Assembly (NCBI RefSeq): GCF_026016325.1
Contig: NZ_CP087203.1
Span: 3,968,001-4,032,000, forward strand
DNA length: 64,000 bases
Direction of reading: 5' to 3'
Origin: Pseudomonas sp. B21-056
Lineage (GTDB): Bacteria > Pseudomonadota > Gammaproteobacteria > Pseudomonadales > Pseudomonadaceae
Under the pieces are notes generated by a model. That model had not been told where the DNA came from. It ran no database searches and saw only the letters and a program-made list of their open reading frames with translations. Each line of letters begins with the position of its first letter. Positions within the stretch are counted from its first letter, which is position 1. Of this stretch, positions 16,768-27,634 are shown one piece after another. A program made the translations under genes and the position numbers.

Positions 16768-18246
16768 CTACACAGCAGATTTAGCGACGGATGGGCTCGC
16801 ACGCAAACCGCACAACCCGTAATAAATCACCCCACCCAGCACCGAGCCGGTGAACCAGCCGTAGCTGTAGAACCAGTTGAACGCATCGCTGCCCAGGGAC
16901 AGCAGCGTCAAGGCCACCGGCACGCCGAAGGCGATGAAACCGTTCCAGTTCCACGCCGGGTAGACGTCGTCGCGGTACAACCCGGCCAGGTCCAGTTGTT
17001 GTTTCTTGATCAGGAAGTAATCCACCACCATGATCCCGGCAATCGGCCCGAGCAGGCTTGAATAGCCCAGCAGCCAGTTGGAATACACCGATTCAAGGCT
17101 GACGTCGGAGACGATCCAGCCGAGCTTTTTCAGCAGCTCATGGGCCATCAGCGCCAGCCCCACCAGCCCGGTCAACATCACCGCCTTGGAGCGACCGATC
17201 AGCTTGGGCGCCAGGTTCTGGAAGTCATTGGTGGGCGAGACGATGTTGGCGGCGGTGTTGGTCGAGAGCGTGGCGACGATGATCAGCACCATGGCCAGCG
17301 CCACCCACAACGGGCTCTGGATGTGCCCGATCAAGGTCACCGGGTCGGAGACGGTCACGCCCACCAGTTTTTCCGAGGCAGCCGTCATGACCACGCCGAG
17401 GGAGGCGAACAGGAACATGGTCAACGGCAACCCGATGATCTGCCCCACGACCTGGTCCTTCTGGCTCCTGGCATAACGGCTGAAGTCTGGAATGTTCAAC
17501 GACAGGGTTGCCCAGAAACCGACCATGGCCGTCAGCCCGGCAAGGAAGTAGCCGGTCACGCCGGCCCCCTCGGGCCGTTTGGCCGGGACCGCCATCAGCT
17601 CGGTCAGGGAGACGTTGGGCAAGGCCCACACCAGCAGACCGGCCCCCACCAGCACCAGCAGCGGCGCGGACAGGGTTTCCAGCCATTTGATCGATTCGGC
17701 GCCGCGCAGCACCACCCAGAGGTTCATGACCCAGAACATCATGAAGCCGAGTACCTCGCCCGTGCCCCCCAGGCTCTTCCAGCCTTCGAACACCGAACCG
17801 AGAAACAGGTGGATCGCCAGCCCGCCGAACATCGTCTGGATGCCGAACCAGCCGCACGCCACCAGGGCGCGGATCAGGCATGGAACGTTGGAACCGATGA
17901 CCCCGAAGGACGAGCGCAACAGCACCGGAAACGGAATGCCGTACTTGGTCCCGGCAAAGGCATTCAGGGTCAGGGGAATCAACACGATAATGTTGGCAAA
18001 CAGAATCGCCAGCAGCGCCTCGCCCACCGTCAGGCCGAAATAGGCGGTGAGCACGCCACCAAGGGTATAGGTCGGCACACAAATCGCCATGCCGACCCAC
18101 AGGGCAGTGATGTGCCACTTGTTCCAGGTTCGCTCGTGCACCTTCGTCGGTGCGATGTCGTGGTTGTAACGAGGGCTCTCGAGCACGTCGCTGCCGGCTT
18201 CAAGCTCAAACAACCCGTCGCGCTCGGTCACAGTTGATCTGGTCAT
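16768..18246 (-). CDS. NCS1 family nucleobase:cation symporter
   Basis: A 492-residue inner-membrane permease with about twelve hydrophobic helices, NCS1 family (uracil, hydantoin, allantoin and cytosine transporters). Typical regions are YTLGGVLTAYFGLTVGEAL near the first helices and FGVIGSNVPCLIRALVACGW. Its place beside dihydropyrimidinase and carbamoylase suggests pyrimidine or hydantoin uptake. The frame opens 11 codons earlier, but MTRSTVTERDG at 18246 has GTGGAG upstream. It is transcribed away from hydA, with pydC downstream. Confidence 0.88.
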   Translation of the reverse strand: MTRSTVTERDGLFELEAGSDVLESPRYNHDIAPTKVHERTWNKWHITALWVGMAICVPTYTLGGVLTAYFGLTVGEALLAILFANIIVLIPLTLNAFAGTKYGIPFPVLLRSSFGVIGSNVPCLIRALVACGWFGIQTMFGGLAIHLFLGSVFEGWKSLGGTGEVLGFMMFWVMNLWVVLRGAESIKWLETLSAPLLVLVGAGLLVWALPNVSLTELMAVPAKRPEGAGVTGYFLAGLTAMVGFWATLSLNIPDFSRYARSQKDQVVGQIIGLPLTMFLFASLGVVMTAASEKLVGVTVSDPVTLIGHIQSPLWVALAMVLIIVATLSTNTAANIVSPTNDFQNLAPKLIGRSKAVMLTGLVGLALMAHELLKKLGWIVSDVSLESVYSNWLLGYSSLLGPIAGIMVVDYFLIKKQQLDLAGLYRDDVYPAWNWNGFIAFGVPVALTLLSLGSDAFNWFYSYGWFTGSVLGGVIYYGLCGLRASPSVAKSAV

Positions 18247-20066
<1,820 letters not shown>

Positions 20067-20083
20067 AATCGAGGCCTTCGGCC

Positions 20084-20150
20084 TATCGCGAGCAAGCTCG
20101 CTCCCACAGGGGACCGCATTTCAAATGTGGGAGCGAGCCTGCTCGCGATG
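20084..20150. repeat. REP pair between hydA and preT
   Basis: Inverted REP copies ending about 70 bases before the preT start, inside the likely hydA-preT-preA transcript. Confidence 0.85.
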
Positions 20151-20219
20151 AGGCCAGCACAGGCCCCAAAAAACACTGCCCACCAGAGGCAGCACCTCAA
20201 ACACCGTGAGGCCCATTCC

Positions 20220-21587
20220 ATGATCCAGCCCTTGAGCCACCTCCCCCATTCCCTGGAAGACCCGACCACCCTCGCCGCCCGCTTCAGCGACCTGGCACCA
20301 CCACTCAACGCCCGACAGGCCCATCTGGAAGCGTCCCGGTGCCTGTACTGCTACGACGCCCCCTGCGTGAACTCTTGCCCGAGCGACATCGATATTCCTT
20401 CGTTCATTCGCAACATCCACCAGGACAATGTCCAGGGCGCGGCCCAGAAGATTCTCTCGGCCAACATCCTCGGCGGCAGTTGCGCCCGGGTCTGCCCTAC
20501 GGAAATCCTCTGCCAGCAAGCCTGCGTACGCAACAACAGCCACGAATGCGCCCCGGTGTTGATCGGCCTGTTGCAGCGCTACGCCGTGGACAATGCCCAC
20601 TTCAGCGAACACCCGTTCAAACGGGCTGCCGCCACCGGCAAGCGTATCGCCGTGGTCGGTGCCGGCCCGGCGGGCCTGTCCTGCGCTCACCGCAGTGCGA
20701 TGCACGGCCATGACGTGGTGATTTTCGAAGCCCGGGACAAGGCCGGCGGCCTCAATGAATATGGGATCGCCAAGTACAAGCTGGTGGACGATTACGCCCA
20801 GCGCGAACTGGACTTTCTGCTGGAGATCGGCGGCATCGAAATCCGTCACGGTCAGAAGCTGGGCGAGAACCTCAGCCTGAGCGAACTGCATCAACAGTTC
20901 GATGCGGTGTTCCTCGGCCTCGGCCTCGCCGCCAGCAAACAACTGGGCCTGAGCGACGAGCAGGCGCCGGGGCTGCTGGCCGCCACCGAGTATATCCGCG
21001 AGCTGCGCCAGGCCGACGATCTCAGCCAATTGCCGTTGGCCGACCGCTGCATCGTGCTCGGTGCCGGCAACACCGCCATCGACATGGCCGTGCAGATGGC
21101 CCGCCTCGGCGCCCGCGACGTCACTCTGGTCTACCGTCGCGGTCTGGAGGACATGGGCGCGACTGGTCATGAGCAGGACATCGCCAAGGCCAATCAGGTC
21201 CGCCTGCTGACCTGGGCCCAGCCGCAACAAGTGCTGCTCGACGAGACCGGACAGGTGCGCGGCATGAGGTTTTCCCGCACCCATCTGGAAAACGGTCGAC
21301 TGGTCATCGATGCCGAAACCTTCGAGCTGCCCGCCGACGGCATTTTCAAGGCCATCGGCCAGGCCTTCGACGCGGACGCGCTGGCGGACCCGCTGGCCCG
21401 GGAGCTCAAGCGCCAGGACGGACGGATCCTGGTGGACGAACAACTGCGCACCAGCGTTCCCGGCGTGTATGCCGGCGGCGATTGCACCAGCCTGGACCAG
21501 GACCTCACCGTACAGGCAGTGCAACACGGCAAGCTCGCCGCCGAGGCGATCAATGCCCAACTCATGCTCAACGTGGAGGCTGCGTAA
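20220..21587 (+). CDS. preT: PreT, NAD-dependent dihydropyrimidine dehydrogenase flavoprotein subunit
   Basis: A 455-residue GltD-like FAD/NAD(P) flavoprotein that supplies electrons for reduction of uracil/thymine by PreA. N-terminal Fe-S cysteines are CLYCYDAPCVNSCP and CARVCPTEILCQQAC; the FAD fold is VVGAGPAGLSCAH; the second dinucleotide fold is IVLGAGNTAIDMA; the C-terminal FAD segment is VYAGGDC. The frame runs 31 codons further upstream but only through a REP element; MIQPLSHLPH at 20220 has GTGAGG. It is directly coupled to preA. Confidence 0.94.
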   Translation: MIQPLSHLPHSLEDPTTLAARFSDLAPPLNARQAHLEASRCLYCYDAPCVNSCPSDIDIPSFIRNIHQDNVQGAAQKILSANILGGSCARVCPTEILCQQACVRNNSHECAPVLIGLLQRYAVDNAHFSEHPFKRAAATGKRIAVVGAGPAGLSCAHRSAMHGHDVVIFEARDKAGGLNEYGIAKYKLVDDYAQRELDFLLEIGGIEIRHGQKLGENLSLSELHQQFDAVFLGLGLAASKQLGLSDEQAPGLLAATEYIRELRQADDLSQLPLADRCIVLGAGNTAIDMAVQMARLGARDVTLVYRRGLEDMGATGHEQDIAKANQVRLLTWAQPQQVLLDETGQVRGMRFSRTHLENGRLVIDAETFELPADGIFKAIGQAFDADALADPLARELKRQDGRILVDEQLRTSVPGVYAGGDCTSLDQDLTVQAVQHGKLAAEAINAQLMLNVEAA

Positions 21588-22862
21588 ATGGCCGATCTGT
21601 CGATTGTCTTCGCCGGCATCAAAGCCCCCAACCCGTTCTGGCTGGCCTCCGCCCCGCCCACCGACAAGGCCTACAACGTGGTCCGCGCCTTCGAGGCCGG
21701 CTGGGGTGGCGTGGTCTGGAAAACCCTGGGGGAAGACCCGGCGGCGGTGAACGTGTCGTCGCGCTATTCGGCGCACTTCGGCGCGAATCGCGAGGTGTTG
21801 GGCATCAATAACATCGAGCTGATCACCGACCGCTCCCTGGAGATCAACCTGCGGGAAATCACCCAGGTGAAAAAGGACTGGCCAGACCGGGCGCTGGTCG
21901 TGTCGCTGATGGTGCCCTGTGTCGAAGAGTCGTGGAAACACATCCTGCCGTTGGTGGAAGCCACCGGTGCCGACGGTATCGAGCTGAACTTCGGCTGCCC
22001 CCACGGCATGCCGGAACGGGGCATGGGTGCGGCGGTCGGCCAGGTGCCGGAGTACGTCGAACAGGTGACCCGCTGGTGCAAGACCTATTGCTCGTTGCCG
22101 GTGATCGTCAAGCTCACGCCGAACATCACCGACATCCGCGTCGCCGCCCGGGCGGCCCATCGCGGTGGCGCGGATGCGGTGTCGCTGATCAACACCATCA
22201 ACTCCATCACCAGCGTCGACCTGGACCGCATGGTCGCACTGCCTACGGTCGGCAGCCAGAGCACCCATGGCGGTTACTGTGGCTCGGCGGTCAAGCCCAT
22301 CGCCCTGAACATGGTCGCGGAAATCGCCCGTGACCCGCAGACCCGCGGCTTGCCCATCTGCGGCATCGGTGGCATCGGCAGTTGGCGCGACGCCGCGGAA
22401 TTCATCGCCCTGGGCAGCGGCGCGGTGCAGGTGTGCACGGCGGCGATGCTGCATGGTTTTCGCATTGTGGAAGAGATGAAGGACGGCCTGTCACGCTGGA
22501 TGGACAGCCAAGGCCACGCCAACCTCCAGGCGTTCTCAGGTCGTGCGGTGGGCAACACCACCGACTGGAAGTACCTGGACATCAATTACCAGGTCATCGC
22601 AAAAATCGACCAGCAAGCGTGCATCGGCTGCGGCCGCTGCCACATCGCCTGCGAAGACACTTCGCACCAGGCCATCGCCAGCCACAAGCAAACTGACGGA
22701 ACGCGAAAATATGAAGTGATCGATGAAGAGTGCGTGGGCTGCAACCTGTGCCAGATCACCTGCCCGGTGCAGGATTGCATCGAGATGGTGCCGGTGGAAA
22801 CGGGCAAGCCGTTTCTGGATTGGGATCATGATCCGCGTAATCCCTATCATGTAGCGGTTTGA
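21588..22862 (+). CDS. preA: PreA, NAD-dependent dihydropyrimidine dehydrogenase catalytic subunit
   Basis: A 424-residue FMN-barrel enzyme of the dihydroorotate-dehydrogenase family that reduces the 5,6 double bond of uracil/thymine. The barrel (about residues 1-320) includes LNFGCPHGMPERGMG and VKLTPNITDI. Two [4Fe-4S] motifs close the protein: CIGCGRCHIAC and CVGCNLCQITCP, as in the C-terminal domain of mammalian DPD. The ATG follows the preT stop with no gap and uses GGAGG within preT. Confidence 0.95.
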   Translation: MADLSIVFAGIKAPNPFWLASAPPTDKAYNVVRAFEAGWGGVVWKTLGEDPAAVNVSSRYSAHFGANREVLGINNIELITDRSLEINLREITQVKKDWPDRALVVSLMVPCVEESWKHILPLVEATGADGIELNFGCPHGMPERGMGAAVGQVPEYVEQVTRWCKTYCSLPVIVKLTPNITDIRVAARAAHRGGADAVSLINTINSITSVDLDRMVALPTVGSQSTHGGYCGSAVKPIALNMVAEIARDPQTRGLPICGIGGIGSWRDAAEFIALGSGAVQVCTAAMLHGFRIVEEMKDGLSRWMDSQGHANLQAFSGRAVGNTTDWKYLDINYQVIAKIDQQACIGCGRCHIACEDTSHQAIASHKQTDGTRKYEVIDEECVGCNLCQITCPVQDCIEMVPVETGKPFLDWDHDPRNPYHVAV

Positions 22863-22886
22863 GATTTGACGCGTCTGGGCTGACGC

Positions 22887-22981
22887 CATCGCGAGCAAGC
22901 TCGCTCCCACAGGAGATTTGTTGCGAACTCAGAACCTGTGTTCGCCAGAGATCCCCTGTGGGAGCGAGCTTGCTCGCGATG
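22887..22981. repeat. REP pair between convergent preA and the TetR regulator
   Basis: Inverted REP copies flanking about 45 bases in the 142-base convergent gap; probable transcript end region. Confidence 0.85.
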
Positions 22982-23004
22982 AGGCCATCAGCCACACCAC
23001 AGTT

Positions 23005-23625
23005 TCAGGGCTCCAACCCGATCCCCCGCAAAATCACCCCGGTCACCGTCTGCACCGCCCGCTCGAACTGCATGTCCGACAGCGGCTGGTGATCGTTGAG
23101 GATGTTGATCTGGTGGTCGAAGTCGGCGTAGTGCTGGGTCGAGGCCCAGATCATGTAGAGCAGGCTTGAAGGCTCCACCGGCAGGATGCGTTTGTCGTCC
23201 ACCCATTGGCGAATTTTCGCTTCCTTCATCTTGGCCCATTCATAGAGACTGGCGTCCAGCGCCTGCCCCAGTGTCGGCGCGCCATGGATCACCTCGTTGG
23301 CCCAGACCTTGGAGCCATAGGGCCGGCTGCGGGAGTGGTTCATCTTGGCGCGGATGTAGCTGCTGAGCACCACCCGCGGATCGTCGAACATCTCGAAGCA
23401 CAAGGCGTCCTGCTTCCAGACTTCCAGCAGATCGAACAGCACGGCGCTGTACAGCTCGCTCTTGGTGCTGAAGTAGTAATGCAGGTTGGAACGGGGCAAC
23501 TGCACTTCAGCGGCGATGTCGGCCATGGCGGTACTGCCGAAGCCCTTCTCGGCAAAGACTTTCTCGGCGGCCAACAGGATTTTCTCGACGTTACTGCGAC
23601 GAATCTCGATCTTGTGATTGCCCAT
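23005..23625 (-). CDS. TetR-family regulator, RutR-like
   Basis: A 206-residue TetR regulator with helix-turn-helix at about residues 15-60 (STAMADIAAEVQLPRSNLHYYF) and a long C-terminal ligand domain (YADFDHQI near 170) resembling RutR, which binds uracil. It is convergent with preA at the end of the pyrimidine cluster, so it probably senses a pyrimidine and controls hydA-preTA and the permease. The MGNHKIEIRR start at 23625 has GGGAG upstream; fourteen further upstream codons are less likely to be translated. Confidence 0.85.
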   Translation of the reverse strand: MGNHKIEIRRSNVEKILLAAEKVFAEKGFGSTAMADIAAEVQLPRSNLHYYFSTKSELYSAVLFDLLEVWKQDALCFEMFDDPRVVLSSYIRAKMNHSRSRPYGSKVWANEVIHGAPTLGQALDASLYEWAKMKEAKIRQWVDDKRILPVEPSSLLYMIWASTQHYADFDHQINILNDHQPLSDMQFERAVQTVTGVILRGIGLEP

Positions 23626-23696
23626 GAGGGCTCCCTGGCAACAGCGATGCCCAAGACTAGCATTCACCCACTGTCGAAAACACAGGAGTTCCCTGT

Positions 23697-23718
23697 GGGA
23701 GCGAGCCTGCTCGCTCCC
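23697..23718. repeat. Compact REP hairpin upstream of the TetR gene
   Basis: GGGAGCGAG-CCTG-CTCGCTCCC, a single perfect REP stem 71 bases upstream of the TetR start. Confidence 0.8.
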
Positions 23719-23760
23719 GTCGGATCATGTTCGTATCCAGCCGAGCGTATACAGATGCTC

Positions 23761-23896
23761 TTGTGGCGAGGGGATTTATCCCCGCTGGGCTGCGAAGCAG
23801 CCCCCAAAACACTCAGAACACAATATGTCTGATACACCGAGTATCAGGAATTTGGGCTGCTGCGCAGCCCAGCGGGGATAAATCCCCTCGCCACAA
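23761..23896. repeat. Long palindromic BIME of the GGCGAGGGGATTTATCCCC type
   Basis: Arms of about 43 bases (23761-23803 and 23854-23896) pair around a roughly 50-base centre that itself holds a small TGATAC/GTATCA dyad. The arms include TTGTGGCGAGGGGATTTATC and GCTGGGCTGCGAAGCAGCCC. Near-identical elements occur at 30502-30665 and 31598-31729. Confidence 0.85.
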
Positions 23897-24136
23897 AAAA
23901 GCTGTAGTGAACCTTCGGGCGTGGTTCTTCGACTAATGTCTTAGACCAGTCATCGCATAACTATTTGTCACCACTGCGACCGTAACGCGGGTGCGTTGGG
24001 CCTCCACCAAGGCCTTCTCCTGCACTTCACTTTGCTACAACCCTTGAACCAGTCAATTCTCAGCCCCGCGCCAATTGGATTATTGCAATCATGGCCAGTT
24101 GACAACGCGCCACGTCCCCACAAATAATCCACGCCA

Positions 24137-24158
24137 TGTTGTACGACGACGTATGACA
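24137..24158. promoter_or_regulatory. Candidate operator upstream of the OprD porin
   Basis: A 22-base imperfect dyad of the form TGT-N2-TACG-W-CG-W-CGTA-N2-ACA with 8 of 11 positions paired, ending 34 bases before the porin start. A GTCATAC half-site recurs upstream of uronate dehydrogenase (about 25756). GntR-type sites often look like this; the regulator is not in the window. Confidence 0.45.
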
Positions 24159-24192
24159 AATAAAAACAACAAAAAAGTAGGGAGCCGTCATA

Positions 24193-25494
24193 GTGAGCAC
24201 ACGCGTCCGTTTTTCGCCCGACAACCGTCCAACCCGCCGTACCCTTCTCCATTCCAGTCCCGCAATGCTCTTGCTCGGTTGCAGCGGCCTGGCCGCGTTC
24301 CTGCCAGTCACCGCCCACGCCGAAGGTTTCGTCGATGACGCCAAGGCCACGCTGACTCTGCGCAACGCCTACTTCAACCGCAACTTCACCAACCCGAGAA
24401 ACGCTCAGGGCAAGGCCGAGGAATGGACCCAGAGTTTCATCCTCGACGCCAAGTCCGGTTTCACCCAGGGCACGGTGGGTTTCGGCATGGACGTGCTGGG
24501 CCTGTACTCGCTCAAGCTCGATGGCGGCAAAGGCACCGCCGGCACCCAGTTGCTGCCGGTCCACGATGACGGGCGTCCGGCCGATGACTTCGGGCGCCTC
24601 GGTGTGGCTCTCAAGGCCAAGGTGTCGAAGACCGAATTGAAGGTCGGCGAATGGATGCCGGTGTTGCCGATCCTGCGTTCCGACGACGGTCGTTCCCTGC
24701 CGCAAACCTTCCGCGGCGGCCAGGTCACCTCCACCGAGATCAGCGGCCTGAGCCTCTATGGCGGCCAGTTCCGTGGCAACAGCCCACGCAACGACGCGAG
24801 CATGGAAGACATGTTCATGAACGGCCGCCCGGCCTTTACCTCCGACCGCTTCAACTTCGGTGGCGGCGAGTACGCCTTCAACGACAAACGCACCCAGGTC
24901 GGCGTCTGGTACTCGGAACTGAGCGACATCTACCAACAGCAATACTTCAACCTGACCCACAGCCAGCCCATCGGCGACTGGACCCTGGGCGCCAACCTCG
25001 GTTACTTCACCGGCAAGGAAAACGGCAGTGCCCTGGCCGGCGACCTCGACAACAAGACCGCCTTCGCCATGCTCTCGGCCAAGTACGGTGGCAACACCTT
25101 CTACGTCGGCCTGCAGAAACTCAGCGGCGACGACGCCTGGATGCGCGTCAACGGCACCAGCGGCGGCACCCTGGCCAACGACAGCTACAACTCCAGCTAC
25201 GACAACGCCAAGGAAAAATCCTGGCAGGTGCGCCACGACTTCAACTTCGCCGCCGTCGGTGTACCGGGCCTGACCCTGATGAACCGCTACATCAGCGGCG
25301 ACAACGTGCACACCGCCACGGTGGACGATGGCAAGGAATGGGGACGTGAGAGCGAGCTGGCGTACACCGTGCAGAGCGGTGCGCTGAAGAATCTCAACGT
25401 GAAGTGGCGCAACTCGACGTTGCGGCGGGATTTCAGCACCAATGAGTTCGATGAGAACCGGATCTTCATCAGCTACCCGATGAGTTTGTTGTAA
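24193..25494 (+). CDS. OprD-family outer-membrane porin
   Basis: A 433-residue precursor with an N-terminal signal (hydrophobic AMLLLGCSGLAAFLPVTAHA, cleavage near AHA-EG) followed by an OprD-type beta-barrel: FVDDAKATLTLRNAYFNRNF start, LKVGEWMPVLPIL strand, and a C-terminal phenylalanine-poor end ISYPMSLL. It starts with GTG at 24193, preceded by GGGAG. It faces the uronate dehydrogenase/TRAP genes 313 bases downstream, so uptake of hexuronates or aldarates is the likely job. OprD paralogues differ in substrate, which cannot be read from sequence. Confidence 0.9.
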   Translation: MSTRVRFSPDNRPTRRTLLHSSPAMLLLGCSGLAAFLPVTAHAEGFVDDAKATLTLRNAYFNRNFTNPRNAQGKAEEWTQSFILDAKSGFTQGTVGFGMDVLGLYSLKLDGGKGTAGTQLLPVHDDGRPADDFGRLGVALKAKVSKTELKVGEWMPVLPILRSDDGRSLPQTFRGGQVTSTEISGLSLYGGQFRGNSPRNDASMEDMFMNGRPAFTSDRFNFGGGEYAFNDKRTQVGVWYSELSDIYQQQYFNLTHSQPIGDWTLGANLGYFTGKENGSALAGDLDNKTAFAMLSAKYGGNTFYVGLQKLSGDDAWMRVNGTSGGTLANDSYNSSYDNAKEKSWQVRHDFNFAAVGVPGLTLMNRYISGDNVHTATVDDGKEWGRESELAYTVQSGALKNLNVKWRNSTLRRDFSTNEFDENRIFISYPMSLL

Positions 25495-25807
25495 CGCGGC
25501 TGCGGCGGGCCTGCTGGATCAGGTGGCGACTGGACTGTCGTCATCGCGAGCGGGCTCGCTCCCACAGGGGATTGTGATGAACACATTATCTGCACACGAC
25601 GCCAAACCACTGTGGGAGCCGAGCTTGCTCGCGATGGCGACGGTACATCCAACCTCTATGCAAGCTGACCCACCGCTATCGCGAGCAAGCTCGCTCCCAC
25701 AGGGGAATTGTGGCGTATGTAGATCAGTCGTCACGACAAGGATGTCTCCCAGCGGTCATACAAACCTATAACAATTGATACCTCCCACTGTTTGCTCAGG
25801 TAATTTC
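25495..25807. repeat. Gap with three REP copies and the udh upstream region
   Basis: REP units at 25541-25570, 25610-25638 and 25678-25705, in alternating orientation. The rest of the gap (25707-25807) is the presumed promoter region of udh and includes a GTCATAC half-site like that upstream of the porin. No coding potential seen. Confidence 0.75.
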
Positions 25808-26629
25808 ATGACTACGACACAGATCCGCCATCCTCTCAATCGCCTGCTGCTGACCGGTGCCGCCGGCGGCCTGGGCAAGGTCCTGCGCGAACGCCTCAAG
25901 CCTTTCGCCCGGCACATTCGCCTGTCGGACATCGCCAACATGACCCCGGCCATCGATGAAAGCGAGGAAGTGGTGCTCTGCGACCTGTCCGATAAACAGG
26001 CGGTGCATCAACTGGTGGAGGGCGTCGACGCGATCCTGCATTTCGGTGGTGTTTCGGTCGAGCGCCCGTTCGAGGAAATCCTCGGTGCCAACATCAGCGG
26101 TGTGTTCCACCTCTATGAAGCCGCCCGCAAACATGGCGTCAAACGGGTCATTTTCGCCAGCTCCAACCACGTCATCGGTTTCTACAAGCAGGACGAAGCC
26201 CTCGACGCCCTCTCCCCTCGCCGTCCGGATGGCTACTACGGCCTGTCCAAGTCCTACGGCGAAGACATGGCCAGTTTCTACTTCGATCGCTACGGCATCG
26301 AGACCGTCAGCATCCGCATCGGCTCGTCGTTCGTCGAACCCCAGAACCGCCGCATGATGAGCACCTGGCTGAGCTACGACGACCTGACCCAGTTGATCGA
26401 ATGTTCGCTCTACGCCCCGAACGTCGGGCACACCGTGGTGTACGGCGTGTCCGCCAACCGTGACGTCTGGTGGGACAACAGCCTCGCCGCGCACCTGGGC
26501 TACCAGCCCAAGGACAGCTCCGAGATTTTCCGCGCCAAAATCGAAGCACAGCCGATGCCGGCCGCCGATGATCCGGCCATGGTCTATCAGGGTGGTGCCT
26601 TCGTCGCGGCCGGCCCGTTCGACAACTGA
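25808..26629 (+). CDS. udh: Uronate dehydrogenase
   Basis: A 273-residue short-chain dehydrogenase/epimerase-fold enzyme oxidising glucuronate or galacturonate with NAD to the aldaro-1,5-lactone. Visible are the nucleotide motif TGAAGGLGKVLRE near residue 13, SSNHVIGFY, and catalytic Tyr/Lys in YYGLSKSYGED. It starts MTTTQIRHP at 25808. The lactonase gene follows 42 bases later and acts on its product, which strongly supports the assignment over a generic NAD-dependent epimerase. Confidence 0.92.
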   Translation: MTTTQIRHPLNRLLLTGAAGGLGKVLRERLKPFARHIRLSDIANMTPAIDESEEVVLCDLSDKQAVHQLVEGVDAILHFGGVSVERPFEEILGANISGVFHLYEAARKHGVKRVIFASSNHVIGFYKQDEALDALSPRRPDGYYGLSKSYGEDMASFYFDRYGIETVSIRIGSSFVEPQNRRMMSTWLSYDDLTQLIECSLYAPNVGHTVVYGVSANRDVWWDNSLAAHLGYQPKDSSEIFRAKIEAQPMPAADDPAMVYQGGAFVAAGPFDN

Positions 26630-26671
26630 TTCGCCTGTACCCATGGGATACGAATGCACAAGGGAATCACC

Positions 26672-27577
26672 ATGCAAGCCGAACTGATTGTCGATGCACG
26701 CAACGCCGTCGGGGAAAGCCCGGTGTGGGTGCCTGAGGAAAACGCCCTGTATTGGGTGGACATTCCCAGCGGCGGCCTGCAGTGCTGGAACGCCGGGACC
26801 GGCCAGCTCAAGGGTTGGCAAGCCCCCGAAATGCTCGCCTGTATCGCCCGTCACCAGGACGGTGGCTGGGTGGCTGGGATGGAGAGCGGTTTCTTCCGCC
26901 TGCACCCCAATGACGACGGCAGCCTGGACAGCGAACTGTGTGCCAGCGTCGAGCACAGCCGCACCGACATGCGCCTCAACGATGGCCGTTGCGACCGCCA
27001 GGGCCGTTTCTGGGCCGGCAGCATGGTGCTGAACATGGGCGCGAACGCCAACGAGGGCCGGATGTACCGTTACGAAGCCGGGCAACGCAGCCCGGTCGCG
27101 GCGCAGTTGGGCGGCTTCATAGTGCCCAACGGCCTGGGTTTCAGCCCGGATGGACGGACGATGTACCTCTCCGACTCCCACCCGCTGGTGCAGCAGATCT
27201 GGGCCTTCGACTACGACATCGACAGCGGCACGCCCTCCAACCAGCGCGTGTTCGTCGACATGCTGCCATTGGCCGGTCGCCCGGACGGCGCGGCGGTGGA
27301 CGCCGAGGGCTGCTACTGGATCTGCGCCAACGATGCCGGGCTGATCCATCGCTTCACTCCCGATGGCCGGCTGGACCGCTCGCTGTTCGTGCCGGTGAAA
27401 AAACCGACGATGTGCGCTTTTGGCGGCAGTCGTCTGGACACGCTGTTCGTCACCTCGATCCGCCCCGGGGACGACACTGATCCTCACTCCCTGGCCGGAG
27501 GCGTGTTCGCCTTCAATCCCGGCGTCAAGGGCCTGGCCGAACCCGCGTTTGGAGGGCTGCAACACTCAGCGAACTGA
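26672..27577 (+). CDS. uxuL: SMP-30/gluconolactonase family aldarolactonase (UxuL-like)
   Basis: A 301-residue six-bladed beta-propeller that hydrolyses the lactone made by uronate dehydrogenase to galactarate or glucarate. SMP-30 metal-site residues are present: Glu in VGESPVWVP, the NDGRCDRQGRFW segment, PNGLGFSPDG and the Asp in RPDGAAVDAEG. The start is MQAELIVDAR at 26672, with an AAGGGA ribosome binding site; an in-frame ATG six codons earlier has none. The UxuL name is by context and family resemblance. Confidence 0.85.
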   Translation: MQAELIVDARNAVGESPVWVPEENALYWVDIPSGGLQCWNAGTGQLKGWQAPEMLACIARHQDGGWVAGMESGFFRLHPNDDGSLDSELCASVEHSRTDMRLNDGRCDRQGRFWAGSMVLNMGANANEGRMYRYEAGQRSPVAAQLGGFIVPNGLGFSPDGRTMYLSDSHPLVQQIWAFDYDIDSGTPSNQRVFVDMLPLAGRPDGAAVDAEGCYWICANDAGLIHRFTPDGRLDRSLFVPVKKPTMCAFGGSRLDTLFVTSIRPGDDTDPHSLAGGVFAFNPGVKGLAEPAFGGLQHSAN

Positions 27578-27634
27578 TCTGCTTTGCCGCTTCACTGGAT
27601 GAGCACATAAAAACAACAAGACAGGAGATTGACC

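Noticed and set aside
20121..22454. 777-codon minus-strand open frame opposite preT/preA
   Set aside because: Antisense shadow of two well-supported genes; His/Gly/Ala-rich composition typical of such shadows.
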